12,365 nt of DNA from ZLKRG08 sp046091905 (GTDB lineage: Bacteria; Actinomycetota; Actinomycetes; Nanopelagicales; Nanopelagicaceae), in assembly GCA_046091905.1 (NCBI GenBank), contig JBJTCN010000080.1, positions 1-12,365 on the forward strand, read 5' to 3'. The position numbers were made by a program, and so were the translations under genes. Shown here one piece after another: positions 6,188 through 12,365 of the stretch. The notes beneath the pieces are model-generated. The model did not search any database and was not told the origin of the DNA. It worked only from the letters and a program-made list of their open reading frames with translations. How positions within the stretch are numbered: the stretch's first letter is position 1; each line of letters starts with the position of its first letter.

Positions 6188-9100
6188 ATGGAAAATATCT
6201 GGAATAGTCCAGAAACTTCATCTGTAAATCGTCTGCCAATGCTCAACCTGGAGCATCCAACTTATCTTTCATTAGATGGCACCTGGAACTTTCAATTAAT
6301 CGCAAATCCCAGCGCGCCACTTGGCAATTGGCAGAAGTTAAATGTGCCCGGGCTATGGACCATGGTCGATGGCCAGCAACCATTTGGCGATAAACCAATC
6401 TACACAAATACTCAGATGCCATGGGATCATTTTGCGCCAACTGTGCCTGAAGATAATCCAACTGGAATTTACGAACGCACCTTTAATCTAAGTGAGAATT
6501 TAGTTCATAAGCGCGTGGTGCTTCAGATTGGCGCTACAGAATCTGTGCACATTCTGTACATCAATGGCGAAGCCGTTGGCGCTGGCAAAGATTCACATTT
6601 AGCTTCCGAATACGACCTTACTAATTTTGTTAAAGCCGGCGAGAACACCATCCGTATCAAAGTTATCAAATGGTCTGATGCCACATACATTGAAGATCAA
6701 GATCAATGGTGGCACGGCGGAATTTCTCGTAGTATCAAGTTGTATTTCACCGACCAGGTATTTATCGAACGCCTTTATGCCACACCTACTCTTTTAGCCG
6801 ACAATAAAACGGGCAAATTAAATATTCGTGCGCACATTAATTCAATTGATAACCAATCATTTGTAAATTACAAATTACAAGCGCGCAGTACCGGTAAATC
6901 AAAAGCTAAAGCCGAAGCTAAAGTGATTCAAAAGTCTGCACCCAATTGGACCGAGAAAACCATCGAAGAATTTGAAGCGGGCAAAGATTTCTTCCAAGCT
7001 ACTTACTGGGATGGAAATATACCAAAGGCGGCCAAAGCTGCATGGCTCGCTACTGAATCGATCATTCCGGGGCCACTGGAATTCGAGGTAAAACTGCCAG
7101 TTTCGCCTTGGTCTGCCGAATCCCCAACTCTTTATGAAGTTGAATATGTACTTACCAATCCAAATGGCAAGGTAGTTCAGACTGCAACTCAAAAGGTGGG
7201 TTTTCGCCGCGTAGAAATCAAAGGCAATGAGCTATTACTAAATGGCCAACCAATTATTTTCTACGGCATTAATCGCCATGATTTTAATAAGCGCACCGGC
7301 CGCGTAATTAGCGCAGCTGATTACCGCGCAGATTTAATGGCGCTAAAGGCTAATAATTTCAATGCGGTGCGCACTTCGCATTATCCAAACGATCCAGTCT
7401 TTTTAAGCTTATGCGATGAGCTTGGTATCTATGTAATCGATGAAGCAAACATTGAATCCCATGCTTTCCAAAATTTATTATGTGATGATCAAAAGTATTT
7501 ATCGCAATGGGTAGATCGAATTGCGCGCATGGTTCAGCGCGATATTCACCATGCATCTGCAGTGCTTTGGTCTTTAGGTAATGAATCTGGCGCGGGGTTA
7601 AATCATCGCGCTGCCGCTGCATATGTGCGCAGCTTTGATCCAACTCGCCCACTTCATTACGAAGGTGCGATCCGCGGTGATTGGACCGCTAACTTTGATT
7701 TATCCGATGTGGTCTGCCCAATGTATCCAAGCATTAGCGCAATTGAAAGTTATGCAAAGGCAATCAAGAGCGGAAAACGCAAAGCGCAAACTTCGCGCCC
7801 ATTAATTATGTGCGAATACACCCACGCGATGGGTAATTCCAATGGCACGTTAAAAGAGTATTGGGGTGTCATCCACAAATATAAAGGCTTGCAAGGTGGA
7901 TTTATCTGGGAGATGTGGGATCACGGACTTGATCAAACACTTCCAGATGGCACCAAGCGCAGTGCATACGGTGGTAATTATGGCGAGAAGAAACACGATG
8001 GCAACTTTGTCTGCGACGGTATGTTCTTTCCGGATCGGACCCCAAAACCTGCGATGGCGGAATTCAAATACTTGGCCGCGCCAGTTTTTTTCAAGCAAGT
8101 GGGCAAAACCAGCGGTAAATACCAGTTATTTAATAAGTTCTTCTTCATTGATTTAAGCGGCTACAAACTTCGTTATGAAGTAACCGTAGAAGGCGAAATC
8201 ACCGCAAAAGGCAACCTCAAGCTGCCGGCAGTTAAGCCACGAAAGTCTGCAAATATTTCAGTGCCTGCTAAAGATTTAAATAGCGCCGCAACTGGTGAAC
8301 GCTTCTTAAATTTAATCCTAGAAGATAAGAGCGGCCACGAAGTTGCCTGGGAGCAATTTGCAATCACATCCAAGAGCGCAGCAAAGCCAAAAGTCGCCAA
8401 AATTGTCGAAACTGGGTTAATTGGTTTTGATATCCAAAGAATCGTTAATAAAGATGGCACTTTGCAATTACCGCAGCAACAAGCAGCCCCTAAGTTAATG
8501 CTCTGGCGCGCACCAACTGATAACGATGCCATTGGCACCGCAGGACACAAATGGAATAACTGGGGATTGCGCGATCTAAAGGTTGCCGATTGCAAAGTTA
8601 AATTCCAAGGCAAGAAGGCAATAATCACGCGCACCTGGAAGACTTCTAAAGGTATTGCAGTTAAGCATCTACAAACCGTAGAAAGCATTGCGGGCCAAAT
8701 CAGAATTACCGATGCGGTTACACTTCCAAAGCAATTAAATGATGTCGCGCGTGTAGGAATTAATTTTGAAGTCAACGGCTTACTAAATAATTACACTTAT
8801 TTTGGCGTCGGTCCACATGAGACCGTGCCAGATCGCGCAATTGGTCGCGTTGGTAAGTACCGCTCATCCGTTTCAGATTTGATGACCGATTACATTAAGC
8901 CACAAGAAAATGGTGGCCGAGTTGGCGTTCGTTGGTTTGAGCTTCGCGATATTCATGGCAAAGTCCTACGCATCGAATTAGATAAACCACGCATGGTCAC
9001 TACATCTCACGTGCGCAGCGAAGATCTAGCCGATGCCACCCACAATGTTTATGTAAAACGAAGTGGCACCACCGTGATCACAATTGATGCTGCACACCGC

Positions 9101-9196
9101 GGAGTCGGCACTGCATCCTGCGGCCCAGACACCCTGGATAAGTACCTGATCCGCCCAGGCCTTCATAAATTCACCTGGACCGTATCGATTATCTGA
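6188..9196 (+). CDS. lacZ: GH2 beta-galactosidase, LacZ type (cytoplasmic)
   Basis: A 1002-residue enzyme, close to the 1024 of E. coli LacZ, that cleaves terminal beta-galactosides. Domains in order: GH2 sugar-binding (about 22-195, with LDGTWNFQL and EDQDQWWHGGISR), immunoglobulin-like (about 196-342), TIM barrel (about 345-625), a second immunoglobulin-like domain, and the small-chain domain (about 740-1000, with RAPTDNDAIG at 774-783). Acid/base E466 lies in WSLGNESG and nucleophile E543 in MCEYTHAMGNS, equivalent to E461 and E537 of LacZ. Metal-site residues E423 and H425 (NIESH) and transition-state histidines H364 (NRHD) and H398 (TSHYPN) are kept. The second domain carries a lysine/alanine-rich insertion near 236-296 absent from E. 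coli LacZ. There is no signal peptide. ATG 6188 follows the permease by 6 nt; AAAGGG (6172-6177) may serve as its ribosome site. The enzyme likely acts on sugar imported by the adjacent transporter. Confidence 0.95.
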   Translation: MENIWNSPETSSVNRLPMLNLEHPTYLSLDGTWNFQLIANPSAPLGNWQKLNVPGLWTMVDGQQPFGDKPIYTNTQMPWDHFAPTVPEDNPTGIYERTFNLSENLVHKRVVLQIGATESVHILYINGEAVGAGKDSHLASEYDLTNFVKAGENTIRIKVIKWSDATYIEDQDQWWHGGISRSIKLYFTDQVFIERLYATPTLLADNKTGKLNIRAHINSIDNQSFVNYKLQARSTGKSKAKAEAKVIQKSAPNWTEKTIEEFEAGKDFFQATYWDGNIPKAAKAAWLATESIIPGPLEFEVKLPVSPWSAESPTLYEVEYVLTNPNGKVVQTATQKVGFRRVEIKGNELLLNGQPIIFYGINRHDFNKRTGRVISAADYRADLMALKANNFNAVRTSHYPNDPVFLSLCDELGIYVIDEANIESHAFQNLLCDDQKYLSQWVDRIARMVQRDIHHASAVLWSLGNESGAGLNHRAAAAYVRSFDPTRPLHYEGAIRGDWTANFDLSDVVCPMYPSISAIESYAKAIKSGKRKAQTSRPLIMCEYTHAMGNSNGTLKEYWGVIHKYKGLQGGFIWEMWDHGLDQTLPDGTKRSAYGGNYGEKKHDGNFVCDGMFFPDRTPKPAMAEFKYLAAPVFFKQVGKTSGKYQLFNKFFFIDLSGYKLRYEVTVEGEITAKGNLKLPAVKPRKSANISVPAKDLNSAATGERFLNLILEDKSGHEVAWEQFAITSKSAAKPKVAKIVETGLIGFDIQRIVNKDGTLQLPQQQAAPKLMLWRAPTDNDAIGTAGHKWNNWGLRDLKVADCKVKFQGKKAIITRTWKTSKGIAVKHLQTVESIAGQIRITDAVTLPKQLNDVARVGINFEVNGLLNNYTYFGVGPHETVPDRAIGRVGKYRSSVSDLMTDYIKPQENGGRVGVRWFELRDIHGKVLRIELDKPRMVTTSHVRSEDLADATHNVYVKRSGTTVITIDAAHRGVGTASCGPDTLDKYLIRPGLHKFTWTVSII

Positions 9197-9392
9197 CCGA
9201 CCCCTTAGGCCCCCTGGGCGACTTCAAAGTACATATAAGAGGTATAACTTGCCCGATTCGCGCCTTTCCCCTCATACTTACGCCGTAACGCGCTCGCAAG
9301 AGGAGAAGCGGCCAAGGTCCCCACGGGACCGGAAGCGATTCACCTGATAAAACAGGAGAAGAGCGCCCAACTCCAACGAAGGAGCAAAACCC
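9197..9392 (+). promoter_or_regulatory. Promoter region and structured leader of hppA
   Basis: This 196-bp spacer holds no gene. TATAAC (9243-9248), or the overlapping-type box TATAAG (9234-9239), is a plausible -10 without a clear -35. It would give a leader of about 140 nt. Within the leader are GGTCCC-CAC-GGGACC (9316-9330), a possible outer CGCT/AGCG pairing (9291-9294 with 9334-9337), CCTG-ATAAAA-CAGG (9343-9356), and CTCC-AACGAA-GGAG (9371-9384). The last helix buries the Shine-Dalgarno of hppA. The octamer AGGAGAAG occurs twice (9301-9308, 9354-9361), and its second copy can pair with the same CTCC. The part just after the beta-galactosidase stop has only a GCCC/GGGC mini-stem and no convincing terminator. 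I recognise no known riboswitch class in it. Confidence 0.45.
9378..9384 (+). promoter_or_regulatory. Shine-Dalgarno site of hppA
   Basis: GAAGGAG is spaced 8 nt from ATG 9393, a strong ribosome binding site that fixes the hppA start. Its GGAG can pair with CTCC at 9371-9374 across a 6-nt loop, which would hide it. Confidence 0.75.
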
Positions 9393-11666
9393 ATGCGAGC
9401 TTCTAGCTCACTTGTGCAAGTAACCGGGTCAAATCTGGCCTATGTATATATCGTCCTAGCAATCTCATTAGCAGCACTTGGCGTCGCCGCAGCACTTCGC
9501 GCGCAGGTACTCGCAAAAGCAGATGGCACCGACAAGATGCGCGAAATTGCGCAAGCAGTTCAGGAAGGCGCCGCCGCATACTTAGCGCGCCAGTTCCGTA
9601 CTCTTGCAGTATTCGTAGCAATCGTATTCGTTCTACTTTTCGCTCTCCCTGGCACAACTGAAATCAAAGTTGGCCGCTCAATATTCTTCCTTGTCGGCGC
9701 AGGCTTCTCTGCATTCGTTGGCTACCAAGGAATGTGGTTGGCAGTGCGCGCAAACGTTCGCGTTGCCGAAGCTGCTCGCCAGAAATCATCTGAAGGCGCA
9801 GTCCAGATCGCATTCCGCACCGGTGGCGTTGTAGGTATGTTAACTGTTGGCCTTGGCCTAGTTGGCGCCGCAATCGTAGTCGCGGTCTATCGCGAAAATG
9901 CACCAAGCGTGCTTGAAGGTTTCGGTTTCGGCGCAGCGATGCTCGCGATGTTTATGCGCGTTGGCGGCGGTATCTTTACTAAAGCTGCAGACGTCGGAGC
10001 AGACCTGGTTGGTAAAGTTGAAAAGAGTATTCCAGAAGATGATCCACGTAACGCGGCAACCATTGCCGATAACGTTGGCGATAATGTCGGTGACTGCGCA
10101 GGTATGGCCGCTGACCTATTCGAATCATATGCAGTAACACTTGTTGCCGCACTTATTCTTGGTAAAGCAGGCTTCGGAGATAGCGGACTTATCTATCCAC
10201 TTATCGTGCCAGCAATCGGAACCATCACTGCAGTATTAGGAATCTTCCTAACTCGCATGCGCAGCACAGATAAGTCTGCAATGCAATCAATCAACCGTTC
10301 ATTCTTCATGACCGCGATTATCTCTGCAGTGCTAACTGGCCTTGCTACATTCACATATTTACCAGCGAAATTCAGCATGTTAACTGGTCTTTCTGAAGAT
10401 GCGATCGCCGCAGCAGGCGATAGCAATCCACGCATCCTTGCTTGGGGCGCAGTATTAATCGGTATCGTTTTAGCAGCAGCTATCCAATTACTAACCGGCT
10501 TCTTTACTGAAGTTGGCAAGCGTCCAGTTAATGACGTTGCCGCATCTTCAAAGACTGGTGCCGCAACTGTAATTCTTTCCGGTATCTCAGTTGGTTTTGA
10601 ATCAGCGGTATACAGCGCAGTATTAATTGCAGCTGCAGTATTCGGTGCATTCTCATTAGGACAAGGTGTAATCACATTATCCCTATTAGCAATCGCGCTC
10701 GCAGGTACCGGCTTACTTACAACCGTAGGCGTAATCGTGGCTATGGATACCTTCGGCCCAATTTCAGATAACGCACAAGGCGTTGCCGAAATGTCTGGCG
10801 ATGTTAAGGGCGAAGGCGCACAGATTCTTACCTCTCTTGATGCAGTTGGTAACACCACAAAGGCGATCACTAAAGGTATTGCCATCGCAACTGCGGTACT
10901 TGCGGCTACTGCGCTATTTGGCGCATTTACCGATGCCATTAAAGAAGCAGTTATCGAAGCTGGCAAGAACGCAAGGCACTTGGCAGAACAATTTAACGGC
11001 GTGCTAAACGTTGCAGATCCACGCAACTTAGTTGGTCTAATGATCGGTGCCGCAGTGGTATTTATGTTCTCTGGTCTTGCGATCAACGCTGTATCTCGCG
11101 CAGCTGGCGCAGTGGTCCAAGAAGTTCGCCACCAGTTTGAAAAGCACCCAGGCATCATGAAGGGCACTGAAAAGCCAGAGTACGGCGCAGTTGTAGATAT
11201 CTGCACCCGCGATTCACTCCGCGAACTTTCAGTTCCTGGTGTTCTTGCAGTAATGGCACCAATTGCAGTTGGTTTCGGCCTTGGCGTAGGCGCACTTGGC
11301 GCATACCTAGCTGGCGCAATTGCAACCGGTACTTTGATGGCGGTTTTCCTTGCTAACTCAGGCGGAGCTTGGGATAACGCAAAGAAGATGGTCGAAGATG
11401 GCAACCACGGCGGCAAGCACTCTGATGCCCACGCGGCAACAGTTGTAGGCGACACCGTTGGCGATCCTTTCAAAGACACCGCTGGCCCTGCAATCAACCC
11501 TTTAATCAAGGTTATGAACTTGGTTGGTCTTCTAGTTACTCCACTAATCGTGAAGCTATCACTTGAAGATAAGAGCACACTTTCAATGGCTATCGCTGCA
11601 ATTGCAACCTTCATCATCATCGGCGGCCTTGTACATAACCGTAAAAAGTCAACATCGATCGCATAG
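9393..11666 (+). CDS. hppA: K+-independent H+-translocating membrane pyrophosphatase
   Basis: A 757-residue polytopic membrane protein (about 16 segments), typical of bacterial H+-PPases. It hydrolyses pyrophosphate and pumps protons across the cytoplasmic membrane. The substrate site is seen as DVGADLVGKVE (200-210) followed by PEDDPRNAATIADNVGDNVGDCAGMAADLFESY-type sequence (215-246). The second acidic cluster is FGPISDNAQGVAEMSG (454-469). The third is VVGDTVGDPFKDTAGPAINPLIK (684-706). In the segment GNTTKAITKG (486-495), lysine at position 490 is the established marker of the K+-independent, H+-pumping subfamily; K+-dependent enzymes have alanine there. ATG 9393 is supported by GAAGGAG 8 nt upstream. 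Pumping driven by biosynthetic PPi would save energy for an oligotroph. The gene has its own leader and terminator and so appears monocistronic. A long antisense open frame across it is a coding shadow. Confidence 0.97.
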   Translation: MRASSSLVQVTGSNLAYVYIVLAISLAALGVAAALRAQVLAKADGTDKMREIAQAVQEGAAAYLARQFRTLAVFVAIVFVLLFALPGTTEIKVGRSIFFLVGAGFSAFVGYQGMWLAVRANVRVAEAARQKSSEGAVQIAFRTGGVVGMLTVGLGLVGAAIVVAVYRENAPSVLEGFGFGAAMLAMFMRVGGGIFTKAADVGADLVGKVEKSIPEDDPRNAATIADNVGDNVGDCAGMAADLFESYAVTLVAALILGKAGFGDSGLIYPLIVPAIGTITAVLGIFLTRMRSTDKSAMQSINRSFFMTAIISAVLTGLATFTYLPAKFSMLTGLSEDAIAAAGDSNPRILAWGAVLIGIVLAAAIQLLTGFFTEVGKRPVNDVAASSKTGAATVILSGISVGFESAVYSAVLIAAAVFGAFSLGQGVITLSLLAIALAGTGLLTTVGVIVAMDTFGPISDNAQGVAEMSGDVKGEGAQILTSLDAVGNTTKAITKGIAIATAVLAATALFGAFTDAIKEAVIEAGKNARHLAEQFNGVLNVADPRNLVGLMIGAAVVFMFSGLAINAVSRAAGAVVQEVRHQFEKHPGIMKGTEKPEYGAVVDICTRDSLRELSVPGVLAVMAPIAVGFGLGVGALGAYLAGAIATGTLMAVFLANSGGAWDNAKKMVEDGNHGGKHSDAHAATVVGDTVGDPFKDTAGPAINPLIKVMNLVGLLVTPLIVKLSLEDKSTLSMAIAAIATFIIIGGLVHNRKKSTSIA

Positions 11667-11678
11667 TTGTAATGTCCG

Positions 11679-11717
11679 AGCGTGTGAACCCCGTGCATAA
11701 GTGCGGGGTTCCTCGCT
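11679..11717 (+). terminator. Hairpin terminator after hppA
   Basis: GAACCCCGTGC (11686-11696) and GTGCGGGGTTC (11701-11711) form an 11-bp stem (two G-T pairs) with an ATAA loop. An outer AGCG/CGCT helix (11679-11682 with 11714-11717) can extend it. It begins 12 nt after the hppA stop. The downstream sequence TAGATAT has only a poor T-tract, as is common for actinobacterial terminators. It separates hppA from topA. Confidence 0.75.
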
Positions 11718-11775
11718 TAGATATGCAAGATGGAAATTGGTTCTTTAAACATAAACCAAATAGAGAATTTAGGAA
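11718..11775 (+). promoter_or_regulatory. Likely topA promoter region
   Basis: The short A/T-rich spacer holds TTGGTT (11737-11742) and TAGAGA (11761-11766), 18 nt apart and weakly promoter-like. TTGGTT is also half of an inverted repeat with AACCAA (11754-11759). AGGA (11771-11774) lies only 1 nt before the ATG, too close to be a normal Shine-Dalgarno. How topA translation starts is therefore unclear. Confidence 0.3.
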
Positions 11776-12365
11776 ATGGCAGCGACTAAAAAGAAAACCG
11801 TAAAGAAGGCAGCGAAGAAGTCTGCCCGCAAATCGGTCAGCGCTGCGCCAAAAGTTCGTCCACCCTTCGATGGCAACTTCAAAAAACTAGTAATCGTTGA
11901 GTCCCCTGCCAAAGCACGTAGAATCTCCGATTACCTTGGCGATGAATACATCGTCGAAGCATCCGTCGGCCACATCCGCGACCTGCCACAACGCGCCGCC
12001 GACATCCCTGCCGAAGTAAAGAAACAAGCTTGGTCCAAAGAAGGCGTCGACATCGAAAACGATTTCAGCCCCCTATACGTCATCAACCCAGATAAAAAAG
12101 GCAAAGTCTCAGAACTCAAAGCACTGATGAAAGAAGCCGACGAACTAATCCTGGCAACGGACGAAGACCGCGAAGGTGAAGCAATCGCTTGGCACTTGGT
12201 CGAAACCCTCGAACCAAAAATCCCAATCAAGCGCATGGTCTTTAACGAAATCACCAAAGAGGCAATTCAAAAAGCAGTCCACGAAACCCGCGACCTCGAT
12301 TATCACTTAATTGACGCTCAAGAAACCCGCCGCGTACTAGATCGCCTCTACGGCTACCGTTTATC
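11776..12365 (+). CDS. topA: DNA topoisomerase I, N-terminal part (runs off the window)
   Basis: The frame is open from ATG 11776 to the end of the window (196 codons plus 2 bases), so only the 5' part is seen. After a lysine/alanine-rich tail of about 35 residues (MAATKKKTVKKAAKKSARKS and on), the Toprim domain begins with KKLVIVESPAKA. E42 corresponds to the catalytic E9 of E. coli TopA. The metal-binding acidic motif TDEDREGEAIAWH gives D129, D131 and E133. Segments EASVGHIRDLP, KRMVFNEIT and IDAQETRRVLDRLYGY follow in the order of type IA topoisomerase I and resemble mycobacterial TopA closely. The enzyme relaxes negative supercoils in the nucleoid. The basic N-terminal tail probably adds nonspecific DNA binding (inference). 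Catalytic tyrosine and C-terminal domains lie beyond the window. The start is the first in-frame ATG; no good ribosome site supports it. Confidence 0.96.
   Translation, partial: MAATKKKTVKKAAKKSARKSVSAAPKVRPPFDGNFKKLVIVESPAKARRISDYLGDEYIVEASVGHIRDLPQRAADIPAEVKKQAWSKEGVDIENDFSPLYVINPDKKGKVSELKALMKEADELILATDEDREGEAIAWHLVETLEPKIPIKRMVFNEITKEAIQKAVHETRDLDYHLIDAQETRRVLDRLYGYRL

Noticed and set aside
8173..8775. 200-codon minus-strand frame within the beta-galactosidase gene
   Set aside because: It lies wholly inside a conserved GH2 coding region, has no recognisable motif and no promoter or ribosome site. It is a coding shadow.
9200..9222. Intrinsic terminator after the beta-galactosidase
   Set aside because: Only a 4-bp GCCC/GGGC stem with a 3-nt loop is present and no T-run follows, too weak to call.
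9291..9392. ydaO-type c-di-AMP riboswitch upstream of hppA
   Set aside because: Some fragments (GCCAAG, GGACC-like) recall the class, but the conserved purine-rich core and pseudoknot elements are not seen. Without a covariance search the call cannot be supported.
10193..11698. 501-codon open frame on the minus strand across hppA
   Set aside because: It is antisense to an unmistakable, full-length pyrophosphatase. Its translation is serine/threonine/alanine/proline-rich without domain character, as expected from the codon pattern of the opposite strand.
1..12365. Mobile elements, CRISPR arrays, tRNA or rRNA genes
   Set aside because: Reading through both strands I saw no transposase or integrase frame, no regularly spaced repeats, no terminal inverted repeats with target duplications, and no cloverleaf-like segment in the few short spacers.

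Overview
The window looks like a chromosomal segment of a small-genome, moderate-GC actinobacterium. The best guess is the freshwater acI / Nanopelagicales type, but this is inferred and no marker gene here settles it. Supporting signs are a mycobacterial-like DNA topoisomerase I, a K+-independent H+-pyrophosphatase, very tight gene packing, A/T-leaning codons, and several start codons preceded by a TANNNT box at 6-7 nt. That spacing is the known actinobacterial arrangement for leaderless mRNAs.

Layout. Positions 1-195 are the 3' end of pyrE (orotate phosphoribosyltransferase). It converges, with 1 bp between stop codons, on a DedA-family membrane protein on the minus strand (197-835). A 45-bp divergent spacer with overlapping leaderless-type promoters separates dedA from a galactoside-utilisation locus on the plus strand: GH36 alpha-galactosidase (881-2968), Tat-type lipoprotein sugar-binding protein (3068-4363), two ABC permeases (4395-5306 and 5303-6181), and GH2 beta-galactosidase (6188-9196). 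A 196-bp spacer with a structured leader then precedes the membrane H+-pyrophosphatase hppA (9393-11666). A strong hairpin terminator follows, and then the 5' part of topA (11776 to the window end).

How the genes work together. The binding protein and two permeases would import a galactose-containing oligosaccharide. The two cytoplasmic glycosidases would release terminal alpha- and beta-linked galactose. No ABC ATPase, no LacI/ROK-type regulator and no Leloir-pathway gene lies in the window, so the ATPase is probably a shared MsiK/MalK-type subunit encoded elsewhere (inference). hppA, topA, pyrE and dedA are housekeeping or physiological genes unrelated to the sugar locus.

I found no mobile element, CRISPR array, tRNA, rRNA or clearly new multi-gene system. 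The items most worth a second look are non-coding: a perfect 15-bp inverted repeat just inside the first permease gene, and the hppA leader, in which short helices compete for the Shine-Dalgarno sequence.
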